Of a stretch of DNA of 64,000 nucleotides, positions 21,636-33,600 are shown piece by piece. Within the stretch, counting starts at the first letter, position 1, and every line of letters starts with the position of its first letter. Where the stretch lies: positions 112,437,209 to 112,501,208 of the forward strand of contig RSEF01000003.1 in NCBI GenBank assembly GCA_003993805.1, given 5' to 3'. The position numbers were made by a program, and so were the translations under genes. The notes under the pieces were generated by a model. That model did not search any database, had not been told where the DNA came from, and saw only the letters and a list, made by a program, of their open reading frames with translations. The DNA comes from Himantopus leucocephalus (Eukaryota; Chordata; Aves; Charadriiformes; Recurvirostridae).

Positions 21636-24600
21636 GTATTACAGTTCAAATTCTTCCTCTAGTGCTTCACTAGCTGGAAATTCACCAAAGATTGTACCCT
21701 CAGACTGGGCGGTTCCTCAGGCCTCCAGATTAAAATACAGACAGAAATTTAACAGTCTTGATAAAAGTATGAGTGGATATTTGTCGGGTGAGTATGGCAT
21801 TTGATACAGAGGGGGAAAATCAGCAGTATTTTCTGCCTCTGGAACATCACAGGCTGAGGGATGGAATCCCGGCTTGGGATTTGACTTTCATATGAAATAA
21901 AAGCTGAAATTGTTGACATTCAGACCTTTTCGGGAGAGCGTGTGTTTCAGCTACTGGTTCCAGCAAGCCAAGAAATGGAAATGGGTATCAGTTTAGTGGC
22001 TTGAGCTCTGTGTTAGACCTGGAGGGGCCTGAGGAGGCAGCAGTCTCCCCAGGTAGACTGGGGAAGCTACAACAGCAGTGGAGGGCAAGAAGAGAAGAGT
22101 GGCAGTGGTAAGAGCCTGAGAACCATAAGGCTGGGAAGTTAGCTCCATAAAGCCAGCAGTCATTTCTCGCGCATCACTCTTTGGACTGAGACTCTTTCTT
22201 ATGACTTTGTAAAATGGGGGACATCTCACGATCACTTTTGTGCCATGTGTCCTATGGATATGTGTTAGTAATTGCTTAGGTATTTAGGGCTTTATCTTTT
22301 TAAAGACAGCAGTTCGGGAAAGCCACTGCAGTACTGCAGCCATTGATTGGAATTTTTCAGAAGAAATTTAAGGGAGTCATTCCTTGTTGACTTTCAGTGA
22401 TGTTTGTGCTGTGCTATGGCATTATGGTGGTTTCGAAAGACTTCACACAAAGTTAAAATAAGAGAATAGAGTTTTATGAATGTTCTTATAAAACTGGATT
22501 ACTCACTGCAATGCAGCAAGTAGAATGCTGGCCAGGCAGTTAGTTAGTAGATGTAAAGTCAGCATGTATTTCCGTAGCTGACTAGATGTTTTTGAATAAG
22601 CACTTACCAGGCCTCTGCCTCAGTTTCCTAGCCTACAAAAAAGGAGGACAATTCGCCCTTTCAAGAAAGGGACTCAATGCCTTTTTATCTTGTTCAGTTG
22701 ATTTTGTGCTGAAGGTTTCATCCACCCACCTAGAAAGGTGTATGGTTCTTTCTTATCAAAGGAAAGCTGACAGCTTTCCAGCCTGCTAGCTCAAGGTTTA
22801 GGTAGACAGTCAGCTGTGCTTTTTTAACAGCTGTGGGGATTACCATAAATATCCATTTTTCATGTCAGTTTTTCTGTTAGGTGTTCTGAGTGAAAAAAAA
22901 GTACACAAGAATACTTACGTCTTTATTGTGTTCAGGTTGTAATGGCTGTTGTTAAGCCTGGAAGTAAAGCCAACTGTCAGCCACTGATGCAAATGGATTA
23001 GATTAATATTAAAAATAAACATGCCCCAGTTCTTGACCCATTTTTTGCTACATGTGAACCTTTTCTTCAAAGTATTTATTTTTATTAAAATCTTTTACAC
23101 GTTCACTAAGGATTTCAAGCAAGGAATGCCCTTCTGCAATCAAACCTTTCACAGACTCAGTTGGCTACAATTTGGTAAGTTTGGTTACTGATCATGAATT
23201 CAATGTGTTTATGGTGTTAAGAGAGGAAATGTACTTTATTTAATAAGAAGTTATGAAGGGACACCGTAGATCTAAAATCATAAACTGAAACTAAGCTACT
23301 TCTTAAACTAGTTTATTCATTAGTACATTTAAGAGACACCTTGACATAATGTATTTTTTTCACTCCTTGTGTTTGTTTGTTAAACTCCATGTAATGGTAC
23401 AAATACTAATTTCACTTTCTGATTCAGTGATGCAGTAGTTCAGCTGAGATGAGGGTTTGTTTATTTTAAAAGTAGGATTCTGCGATCAAGTGTGTTTTAA
23501 AATACGGAGAAAGGTTAAAAATGAAGCGACCCTTCAGCTTTTTAGAATTTTACTGGAGTTCCCATAAAGCTATCTGCGTATTACGCATTTGTTAAGACTT
23601 GACTTTACTGTGGTGATGGAAATGGTTACAGTTGTCTGAAGGCTTGAATAATCTGTCCTGCTAGATATGGTAGTTTGGAGTACGCCTTCAGACATAGCTT
23701 GGATGTTCTACATAAAATTTACTGGCCCAGCAGAATCAACAATAGCTTGGTGCTTTACAGCTCTTTCTGAGGCCCCTTTCTTCTTCTCTTTATCCCAGGG
23801 CAGTCATTTGTTTGTCTCTAGCAGCAGCAAGCTGAAATATTCCCCATATTAATTCAGCTTGTTTGGTTACATGCTGTGAAGGTAAAAAGGGAGTGTTGGG
23901 TTGTATTCCTCCACTCTGGAGCGTGGGGAAATAAAGCAGGCGTATGGTGACTATTTTCATCCTGGGTGCCTAGCCTGAAGATATCAGTAGCCAGTGCAAG
24001 GAGGTCTGTGTGCCTATGTGGAGGATTAACAGCCCAAGTTTCAGTTTTACCCTAAGTAAGGAATTACCAATATTTCTACTGGCATACTGCATTCATGGTA
24101 ATTACTGTAATAACGGTACTGTTATGTGTGAATAGTGCTGGTCTGTGAACATAATGTAAATCTTATTTCATCATCTGCTGCTTTTGTTTTTCACTGCGGT
24201 ACGTGAGGGGGTGATGTTTTGTTTTGTAGTTTCNTTTTTTTTTTTTTTTTTTTAACGAGCAGTTATTTTATTAAGCATTTAACTTCAGAGCAATCTGAGG
24301 ACACATTCCTGCAATTGTATCTATATAGATAGTTCTTTGAGAAAGGTTCCTGCTTTCTTGCCTGCATCTCTGGAAACATTTTGCTGTTCTCCCCTCCTCC
24401 CCCGGCTGTGTGGGAAGCATTTTGTAGGTCAATGATACCATTGTGCTGTGTGTCCTGTCCTTAGAGGGGATAGGTGGTCCTTTTCCTACCCATTGCAAGG
24501 TACCCTGGGGCAGCTCACCTCTTCCCTGCGCAGTCGAGGAGATACAAGGGGAAAAAAAAATGCTATAAAAAAGGTTCCTGTTGTAGAATGGGATGTAATT

Positions 24601-27600
24601 TTGTGTAATGTTTTCTTTGACTTAAAAAAAAAAAAATAAAATTGGAAAAGTGTTTTCTAGCGTTTTCAGCTGGTTAAGAACAGTCCTGGATTCGCTTCCC
24701 AGCTCTTCTCTTGTTGGTGCAATAAATCAAGAGATGTCTCTTAACCTTTCCTATCCTTTTTGCTGTATTTTACAAAAACATCTGAATAGCAGTGCGTTAT
24801 TAAACAAAATAATGCCTCCTTTCATCAACTATTCATGTTATTAATTGTAATTACTTTTACCAGAACATTTAATAGGCATTCTCTATTTTAAAAATTATTT
24901 TTACAGTAAATTATTTCAGCTATCCTTTCTGAGTGATTGTGATCATTATTATTGCTGTTAAAACCGCGCAGGTCACTAGCTGATATCGATGGAGATGGAC
25001 AGCTGAAAGCTGATGAGTTTGTGTTAGCCATGCACCTAACTGATATGGCCAAAGCCGGACAACCTCTGCCACTAACTCTGCCTCTTGAACTGGTGCCACC
25101 TTCTTTCAGGTATATCACTGAGGGCAGTGAAACATAATATATTTTCAATGGAAGTGTTTTATACAAAGAAAATAACAGTGTTAATTCTCTTAACAACGGT
25201 GGGGTTTTTTTTCCCTCCAGGAGTGGAAAATATACTGAAAATATAAATGGAACTCTGCCATCTTACCAGCCTGTGCAAGAGGAGGAGCCACAAAAGAAAC
25301 AGCCAGGTAAAATAGCGTTTACTTTCTTAATGTATAGGGCGGTCTTTGAAGGGCTCTGAAACCTTTAGAAATGGAAGACATAATCAGATCCCTAGGGAGC
25401 TTATTTCAGGAGTTAGATCCCTTTTAACTTGGGTGATAGCAAGGTTGTTAAGTGGATGTAGTCAGCCTATTACATCTAATAGAATTGAGAAGGCAGAGAG
25501 AAGGGCTATTTTTACTGGTAGGAAAGGAAAAGTGTACTGATTAATAATGTATTTTGGAAAGGAAATCCTTCATGGCCAAATGCTGCCATGCTACTGCAAT
25601 TATTTTTTTTTTTTTTCAGTTGAAAGTTCGTGGCATGACTTTGGAACCCCTTGTTTTCAAAATGTCCAGAACAATGTAGTTTAATTCTCTGAGAACTAGG
25701 TGCAATTTGCACATAACGTAGATGCTGCTGTTGACTCCCTGATGCTACCAGCAAAGGTCTCTTACGTGCACACTGCGAGACACAACTTGCCTCTTTCTGG
25801 AAGGGTGGTGGCTGGAAGCCTAAACCATTCCTTTGCATCTCTTTTTATCCTATACTGCAGTAATTGAGCTTGATCCTGTTTTGTTTTCTGCTGTTTTTAC
25901 CTCCAGGAGCTCTTACAGGGAACACCCTTAAAAACTAAGCTCTTTCTCTGTTAGTTAAGGTTTCTTGCACAGTGGAAAACCTTTTTAACAGAAGATAGTC
26001 TTCTCTTAGGTTATAAGAGCTGTTCTTTTGTTTTCTCTAAAATTCAAGTAATTTTCATGGTCAGTTTTAAATGACAACTTTTTTTTTTCAATTGGAATAG
26101 ACTTAGGAAAATTTAAAGGTATTTTGGAAAAGAAAATAATACTTTAACAAATTCAAGATGCTTATATCATCCCTGACCCCACAACCTGATCTTGCCAAAA
26201 AGAAACTATCTATCTTTAGTAGCGTAACTGAGGTATTGATTTGGCAGCAGTGTTTTGCACAGGACAGAAATAACTACCTTTCCTTATTTTAGTGACATTT
26301 GAGGACAAAAGGAAAGCCAACTATGAGAGGGGAAATATGGAGCTGGAAAAACGCCGTCAGGTCCTGTTGGAACAGCAGCAGAGAGAGGCTGAACGTAAGG
26401 CTCAGAAAGAAAGAGAAGAACAAGAGCGAAGAGAGAGGGAACGTCAGGAACAGGAACGGAAGAAACAACTCGAAATGGAAAGGCAGCTGGAGAGACAGCG
26501 AGAATTGGAAAGACAAAGGGAAGAAGAAAGGAGAAAAGAAATAGAAAGGCGGGAGGTTGTTTTCTTGAAATTATTTTTTAATTCTTTAAGGAATATGTAC
26601 ATGCGTACAGTATCCACTTGACGGAGCATTCAGGATTTGAGTGCTGGCTTTGGTTCTGTCTCCTCACAAGGCCATTGGCAAGTTGTCTTGGAGAGAGAAC
26701 ATTGTCTCTATCTGAAAACATTGTGTCTGTTATAAATGAATCAACTATAGGCTGAAGATTTTCACGTGCTTCATAGGATAGATGACATTTTCTTGCATAG
26801 ATTTCTTGGATTTAAGCAAAAATCTGTATACCAAACAAGGTTGTACTGAATTCATAATTGAGAATATTTTGACAGTTGAACTTGAGACAAATTTGCTTCT
26901 ACATGGTGTCTCAGTGCATGCGTAAGACTTGCATATTTTTTGTAGTTCTGTGAAATACTCAAAGGAGGTTATGAGTAATATCTGTCAATGTGCTCATTTA
27001 TGGGCAGTATTCTAAGCTAAACAGACTTTCTCTCTGAATTACGTAGCTTTTCTTCATCTAAAGTTAGGAGTGTGCTATGAAGAATCTGATAGGATCACTT
27101 CCTCTATTTGATGCTGAAGTATATAAGAGCACTTTACAAACGACAATATGTTTTGCTGTTATGCTATTTAGAAATAGAGCACATTATATTAAATCACAGT
27201 CTCAGAGTTCTGCATCTCCATTGTAATTTAAGGTAACATAACTTTTCTGCAGGCAGCAAAGCAAGAACTTGAGCGCCAGCGGCGACTGGAATGGGAAAGA
27301 ATTCGTCGTCAAGAACTTCTTAATCAACGGAACAGGGAACAAGAAGAAATTGTCAAGTTGACTTCTAAAAAGAAGAGCCTTAATCTTGAATTAGAAGCCC
27401 TGGTAAGACAGAAATTTCACTACACATCTTGAAATACAGTATTTTAAATATGCAAATCTTACAACCTACATAAATGGCCTACCAGGAGTTTCACCCTGCT
27501 TTGCATGAGCAATCTAAAGCAGATATTTTGGGTTGTTTTAAAGAATTCATCATGAATTAATCATCCACAGATGTAGTGGAGAAGTGTTACTTGCCTTATG

Positions 27601-30600
27601 TGGTGTATTTTCTCTTTGCTTGCCTTCTAGACGGACAAACATCAGCAGATCTCAGGCCGATTGCAAGATATTCGAAGCAAAAAGCAAATTCGGAAAACTG
27701 AGCTGGAGGCGTTAGATAAGAAATATGACCAAGGAATTATGGAAGTCAAGCAACTACAACAACAGCTTCAGGTATGTGACTTTCTGTTAAGCTTGTAGTT
27801 TTCCTTCTTATTTTGTGTTTCTGTAATGCTGTTGATAATTCATACCCATAGGGAGGATAGTGAATTGGTTTGATTATACCAGAGAGAGGAAATTGGCAAG
27901 GTCGTCAACACTGCATAGATTTTTAGTTTTATATTTGATGTTAAAGAAATGATTACATGTACTACAACGAGCTGATGGTTGAATGAGGACAGTAGTCAAA
28001 ACCTCAACTGTTCTTATGTGAACCAATAACAGTCACTTCTTTTTAATTATAAATTCTCATATTGCTCCAGACTAATTTTTACGAGGAATGTTTTTCTGTA
28101 TGCAGAGCAAGTTGCTCTTTTTTCTTTTTTTTTGTCTCTTTGAAGAGCAAGACATGAACTATTGCAAATCAATTGACTACCATAAATCATATTTTTATTT
28201 AATGCTCCTGCACGTCAGGGAAACTTCTTTTCATGTTCCTGTGTGTCACAGAAAGTTACTATATTATATGAGGCTTGGGGCAGTCAACTTTAAATGTTCT
28301 CACGATAATATTCACACTTTTAGCATGCCTGGTTTTTTTTTTCCAGCTGTGTTAATGTTTTTGGGTCAAAAAGCATTCAGTTTTAATAGTATTTATATTG
28401 AGAGTATACGAATCATTTTTTCCTCTGCCCCATAATGATAACTTGCATCCACGTTTCCTTAACATGAGTTGAAGTTATGTTTGAAAATTCACCCATTTCT
28501 ACTCACTGATTTATAAACAATATTAAAAATTTGTTATGTTATCTTCAATATCTACAGGAATATCAGAACAAACTAATCTATTTAGTTCCTGAAAAGCAAT
28601 TGTTAAGTGAAAGAATTAAAAACGCTCAACTTGAAAACACTCAGAGTAAGTGTCTGCAAATTAATTCTCTTGGGTTTGCATTGCTGGCTTTTCATCACTT
28701 GTAAAAAAGGCTGAAGGGTACAGGGGTGTTAATCACACCTTCATTTTTGTTGAGTTAGTGCCATCTTAGCATTGTTGCATCTGCATTCCATTATTTCCTT
28801 CATGTTCTAAATAAGGGGCAAACAAACACATTTTTGCAAGAAAGCACAGATTTTGCTTGAAATCTTATTTACGCAGACTATACAGCCCACAGATACTATT
28901 ACATCTTGTCTTTTTTTGGTAGTGTAAAACTCAAGGGAGTTAATTTATGTAAAGTTTACACTGGCCTTTACATCAAATCACACTAGAAGTGTGAGAAGCT
29001 TGCTATGAATTGGTCTGATATTAAAAAAAGCAACTTGCAAATTATTCTGTATATATTGCATGTAATGCCTCTGTGTCTCAGTTAGGTATTGGGGCCATTT
29101 CTTCTTTGTGCTGTATACAAATAGAAAGGTAAATCAAGGAATTTTTGTAAAGAAAGAGGTTGGGAATATTTGTATATTGGGAAGGTTGTTAAATAATTAG
29201 TGAAAACAGAAATCCTTATAAAATTGCTTGTATTTCCTTACGCAGGTACAGGAATCAGTTCTGTGCACAAGAAGTCCCTAGAAAAGGAAGAATTATGCCA
29301 AAGACTTAAGGAACAACTAGATGCCCTTGAGAAAGAAACTGCTTCTAAACTTGCTGAAATGGATGCATTCAACAGTCAGCTTAAGGTACATGCATTATCG
29401 AAATACTTAGTCTTACACTATTAAGCAGTATCTTTATTCTTCCATCCAGTCATAAAGATTGGTGGCACTTCTACCAGGCTTCCAAAAAGCTTTCCCCAAC
29501 TTCCAATGTCAAACAAGAATTACAAAAAGTCTTGGAGTAAATAATGTAATAAAAATGCACTTAAAATTATTGCTAATGTACTAAAATATGAACCTGTTGC
29601 TAATCATCGCTTTGCATGAATCAACTGTTGCTCACTCTCAACTTTTGCCTTTTAGAATTCATTTTGATTTAGAATTGCAGTTTCTCAGGCCCTTGCAAAT
29701 TCTGTTCTTGTGGTACTGCGGTTATGTTGGCTACAATTTTTGAATTACGGACTGAACATGAAACTTTTATTGAAAGAAATACAGGGTTTCATAGCACATT
29801 GTACAAGATCTGGTAGCAGACTTGGATATTGTCCTAAAAGTAAGCATAGGCCACTTATTTGTGTACAAGTTAAGAAATATTGACCACTCGTGATGAAGGC
29901 GTTTTTGTTTGAGGCAACTCTTGACTTGCCTAAAAACGCATGCAATTCTCAGGCAGGGTAGCATGTATCGACTTAACTCCGCTGATGTGAACTTTATTCT
30001 TCAGTAATGGATTTATGCTGGGCCAGCACGAGGGCTCTGCACTCTCCAATAAAAAAGAACACAAAAATTTGTAAACATTTAAGGAGCTTCTTTTCTTTTT
30101 AAAAAACGGCTACATATAACATGCATTTTTAGTTACTTGTTTATTGCATGGCTTGCTGTGTTCAGTGGCTGCACCTACCATTTAGTCTTCCCTAAAATAG
30201 TTTTTCAAAATACAGTGCAAAGATTAATTGGCTTTTTATCTGCCTTATCTTACAGTGTGAGAATATGGATGATTCTGTTCTTCAGTGCCTTTTGTCTCTG
30301 CTAAGCTGTCTCAACAACCTCTTCCTCTTACTTAAGGTTATTTTCTAATCTTTGGCTCTTTTGGTTTTTAATTATTTTGCAATTTTTCTCTGCTTACCCT
30401 TTCTGTTTGGATGTACGACTTCTATTAAATAAATTTTCCTAAAAGAAAATCGATAGGCTCTTTTTCTTTCTGCTAGCTTTTACACCCTCTTAAAGCCTTA
30501 AAATTTTCTTACCTGCTTAGAAAGCCAAACTGCAAAATACTGATGGCCATTTTATTTCCTAACAGACTATGTTCACTGAGTTGTTTTACTCATATGTTTT

Positions 30601-33600
30601 TGGTTTTAGTTACAGTAACATCAACCAAAAAAATACTGTTATAGTTGGAAACAGTGTCTTCTCCCACCTTTCCATCTGATGCTCTCTCTCTGTCTCACTA
30701 TGCCTGTATCCGTATATCTTAAGCTGTGAGTCAGGTTAATGAATTGTCGTTCGAGTTTAAGAGTTTGGAAATGGTATCGATGCCCAGTATATGACATGGC
30801 AAACGCAATGCTATTAAGCCTTGAGATTAACCCAGTACTAAAACCTCCTTGCTGTTTTCCCTCTACACTGCTTTTGTCTGCTGGGGTTGAAAATCTGACT
30901 TTGATTTATCCCCCCCCAATATTATTCTCAGAATTAATTAACTGACCTTTCAATTTTGCATAAGGGTCATTCTGTCCTTAAATCAAAGATACAAGGGGTT
31001 TTATAATGCAGTTTTGTTTCCATAGCAAGCTTCAATTTCTGTGCAAAATGAGAAGAAAGTATTCTCAGCTGAGTATGTTCAGGGGAAAATAGTAGTCAGT
31101 TGTTTGGTTTAGTTTGTTGCTACAGAGACTTGCACTGATGCAGAAATCTTGTTGTCTTGCCCTTTTCATATAAATTGCAGTGTCTCTTAGGCAGCGTGAC
31201 TGTTGGTAGAGCTGCATGTTGTAGTGGGAATAGGTGATTCTTAATTGTTTTGTTTGCGTTTATGAGATTAGATATGAAAAGTCAGCGTATACCTGTTGCA
31301 TTGCTCAGTCTGTATCAATAGGATTCCTAAGAAAAAATAATGTAATATCTTACAGATGTTTTGTAACATGGTGAGGTACAGTCTAAAGTAATTCTATCGT
31401 TGAAATTTTTTTTTCCTGTAAATGTAATTATCCCAAAGATTCATGCTGATTTTTCTGCTGTGAAAAAGTTTGTTACCAGAGGGAGACGGAATAGGAGTTG
31501 ATGGGATGTGTTCAAAAAGAAAAGCGTAAAATTGTGAAGTTTACAAATACAGGAAAACTCCAGTCTGAATTAGTGTTTTTAGGCTATGGCTTCCCATGGT
31601 GGTAAGCTTTCTGGACATTTTTATAGAGTTTTTCTGATTTGTATATGGGACTGATCATTCAGAGAACATTGCAAAGGCGAACACCCTACTGAAGGGATGC
31701 ATTCTCAGGTTTATGGTATTGTGTTGGCTTTCAGTTGAAGCTGCCTCCTCGGCAAATGTGTCTTGTAGTTATTTAAGATACGCTTCATTGTCCTCTGTGT
31801 CCTTAGATAATGTTGTGTTTGAACACTCAGTTTTGTATCTTCCCTTCTCCTCTGTTGTATTTGCCATTTCCAGCAGGTGTATGACTGGAAGGTCTCTTTG
31901 AAAGCCTAAGTTAGGCCAAAGGCTTTGCAAACCTGCCTGCTACTTTTATATTTCTGTTGATTTGACTTTCTTTACAGTGATCTCCAAGGACTATTAATAA
32001 CTGAATATTACTTTGTCCCTTTGTATTAAAACTTGGTTCACAAAGCATTAAAATGCCTGGGTGCTTTTCTCGAAAGATTGGCTTTATTCCTTTTGATGTA
32101 CTTTGTTGTGTTTCTTTGTTAGGACCTGAGAGAAAGTTACAGCACACAGCAGTTAGCCTTGGAGCAGCTTCACAGGATCAAACAGGACAAAATAAGAGAG
32201 GTAGAAAAAAGAAGAGCTGAATTTGCACAGAAAAAGCGACTGGAAGATGAGGCTGCAAGGTACCATGTCTGAATGTATCAGCATTGCAACATTGATATAA
32301 GATGGTTTGAATTTCCTCTTTCCAATCTGTTTTTATCTTCTATTTAAAAAAACCCACCTTATAATTCAGATAAACCAAGTAGTCACTTCTGCTAGTAAGA
32401 TTTTTAGCTCCTTTAATAGATAACCCTCACACATTCAAAATTCCTTTTATTTTCTGCCTTGTTTTGCTGGCCTTCAAAAGATCTGACCTATTGCCTTAAA
32501 AGCACTTCTGACTGAGTAGGTACTAGTTGTTTGTCATGTATATCCAGGCAGTGGTGAGATTGATACTTAAGACAATAGGATGGGCATTGACTGCTTAATT
32601 CCGATGTTAATCTTTAAAGCTGGATGAGTGAGCAAGCTTTGAGTTTTAAATTTTTCCCTTTTTTAGTACAATGAGAAAATTCACATATATGTCTGACAGG
32701 ATCATCCTTTCATGTATATTTATATATCCCTTCATGTATATGGTCCTGGTTTTGCTCAGCCCAGCCTTGTATCAGGCACTCAAACTTTTAGCGTTCTCAG
32801 CTCTTGGTTTGACATGGTCTTGTTCCCAAGTAGTTTTTTTTTCTTTTGTTTCACTGATTAAGAAACCATAGTTTCTAGGGTTTGATTCTGGCTGTTTTAG
32901 GGTGCCACTCTGTTTTTCCTCTCTCTGGACCTGCTGCTATCAGCTGCCTGTTTTGTGCGTAGCAGCCCTGGATTGAAACAGTGCCAGAGAGAGGGTGGAC
33001 GGCCGCTCTCAGTGAGGAGTCCGCAGCTCTGGAGTTGCTTTGGTGTACGAGCTTTGACTTTCCTTCTCATTCACAGAATTGCTGTGTTTTGTCTTTTTAA
33101 TTTGAGAGAGATTTTCTTTTTCAATGATTCGTATTTTCTATGGCTGCTTTTAATGAAGCAGAGCCGGTGACCTTGTAGTATGTATGATTCATGGTCTTAA
33201 CATGACAGCATTTTTCTACAACAGTGTGATGGAGTCTCACAACATTTGTGACAGTCCCTTTAAGAGAACCATATGTATAATGATATCCCATTAATTTTTC
33301 TGTTGAACATAGCTATACAATAGAGTAACAACGTTACTGCACAGCTCCTACTAGATCCTATCGTGTGCTTAAAACACAATAAAATGACCGTCAGATGAGT
33401 GGACCTCCCACAGTGATTTGATGAAGCAGTCTCCTCTAGGCATGGCTCCTCCTCAACAACCTCTTCAGAAGGTGGCCCAAAGGGTTAGGTTGGCTTTTTT
33501 CAGAAGAAAGGTCTCAGCAGCTAAAATACAATGATTTTTTAGGGTGTTGAATTGGATAATAACTTCTTTGGAGAGATGAGGCACAGGATAAAATCTGAAT

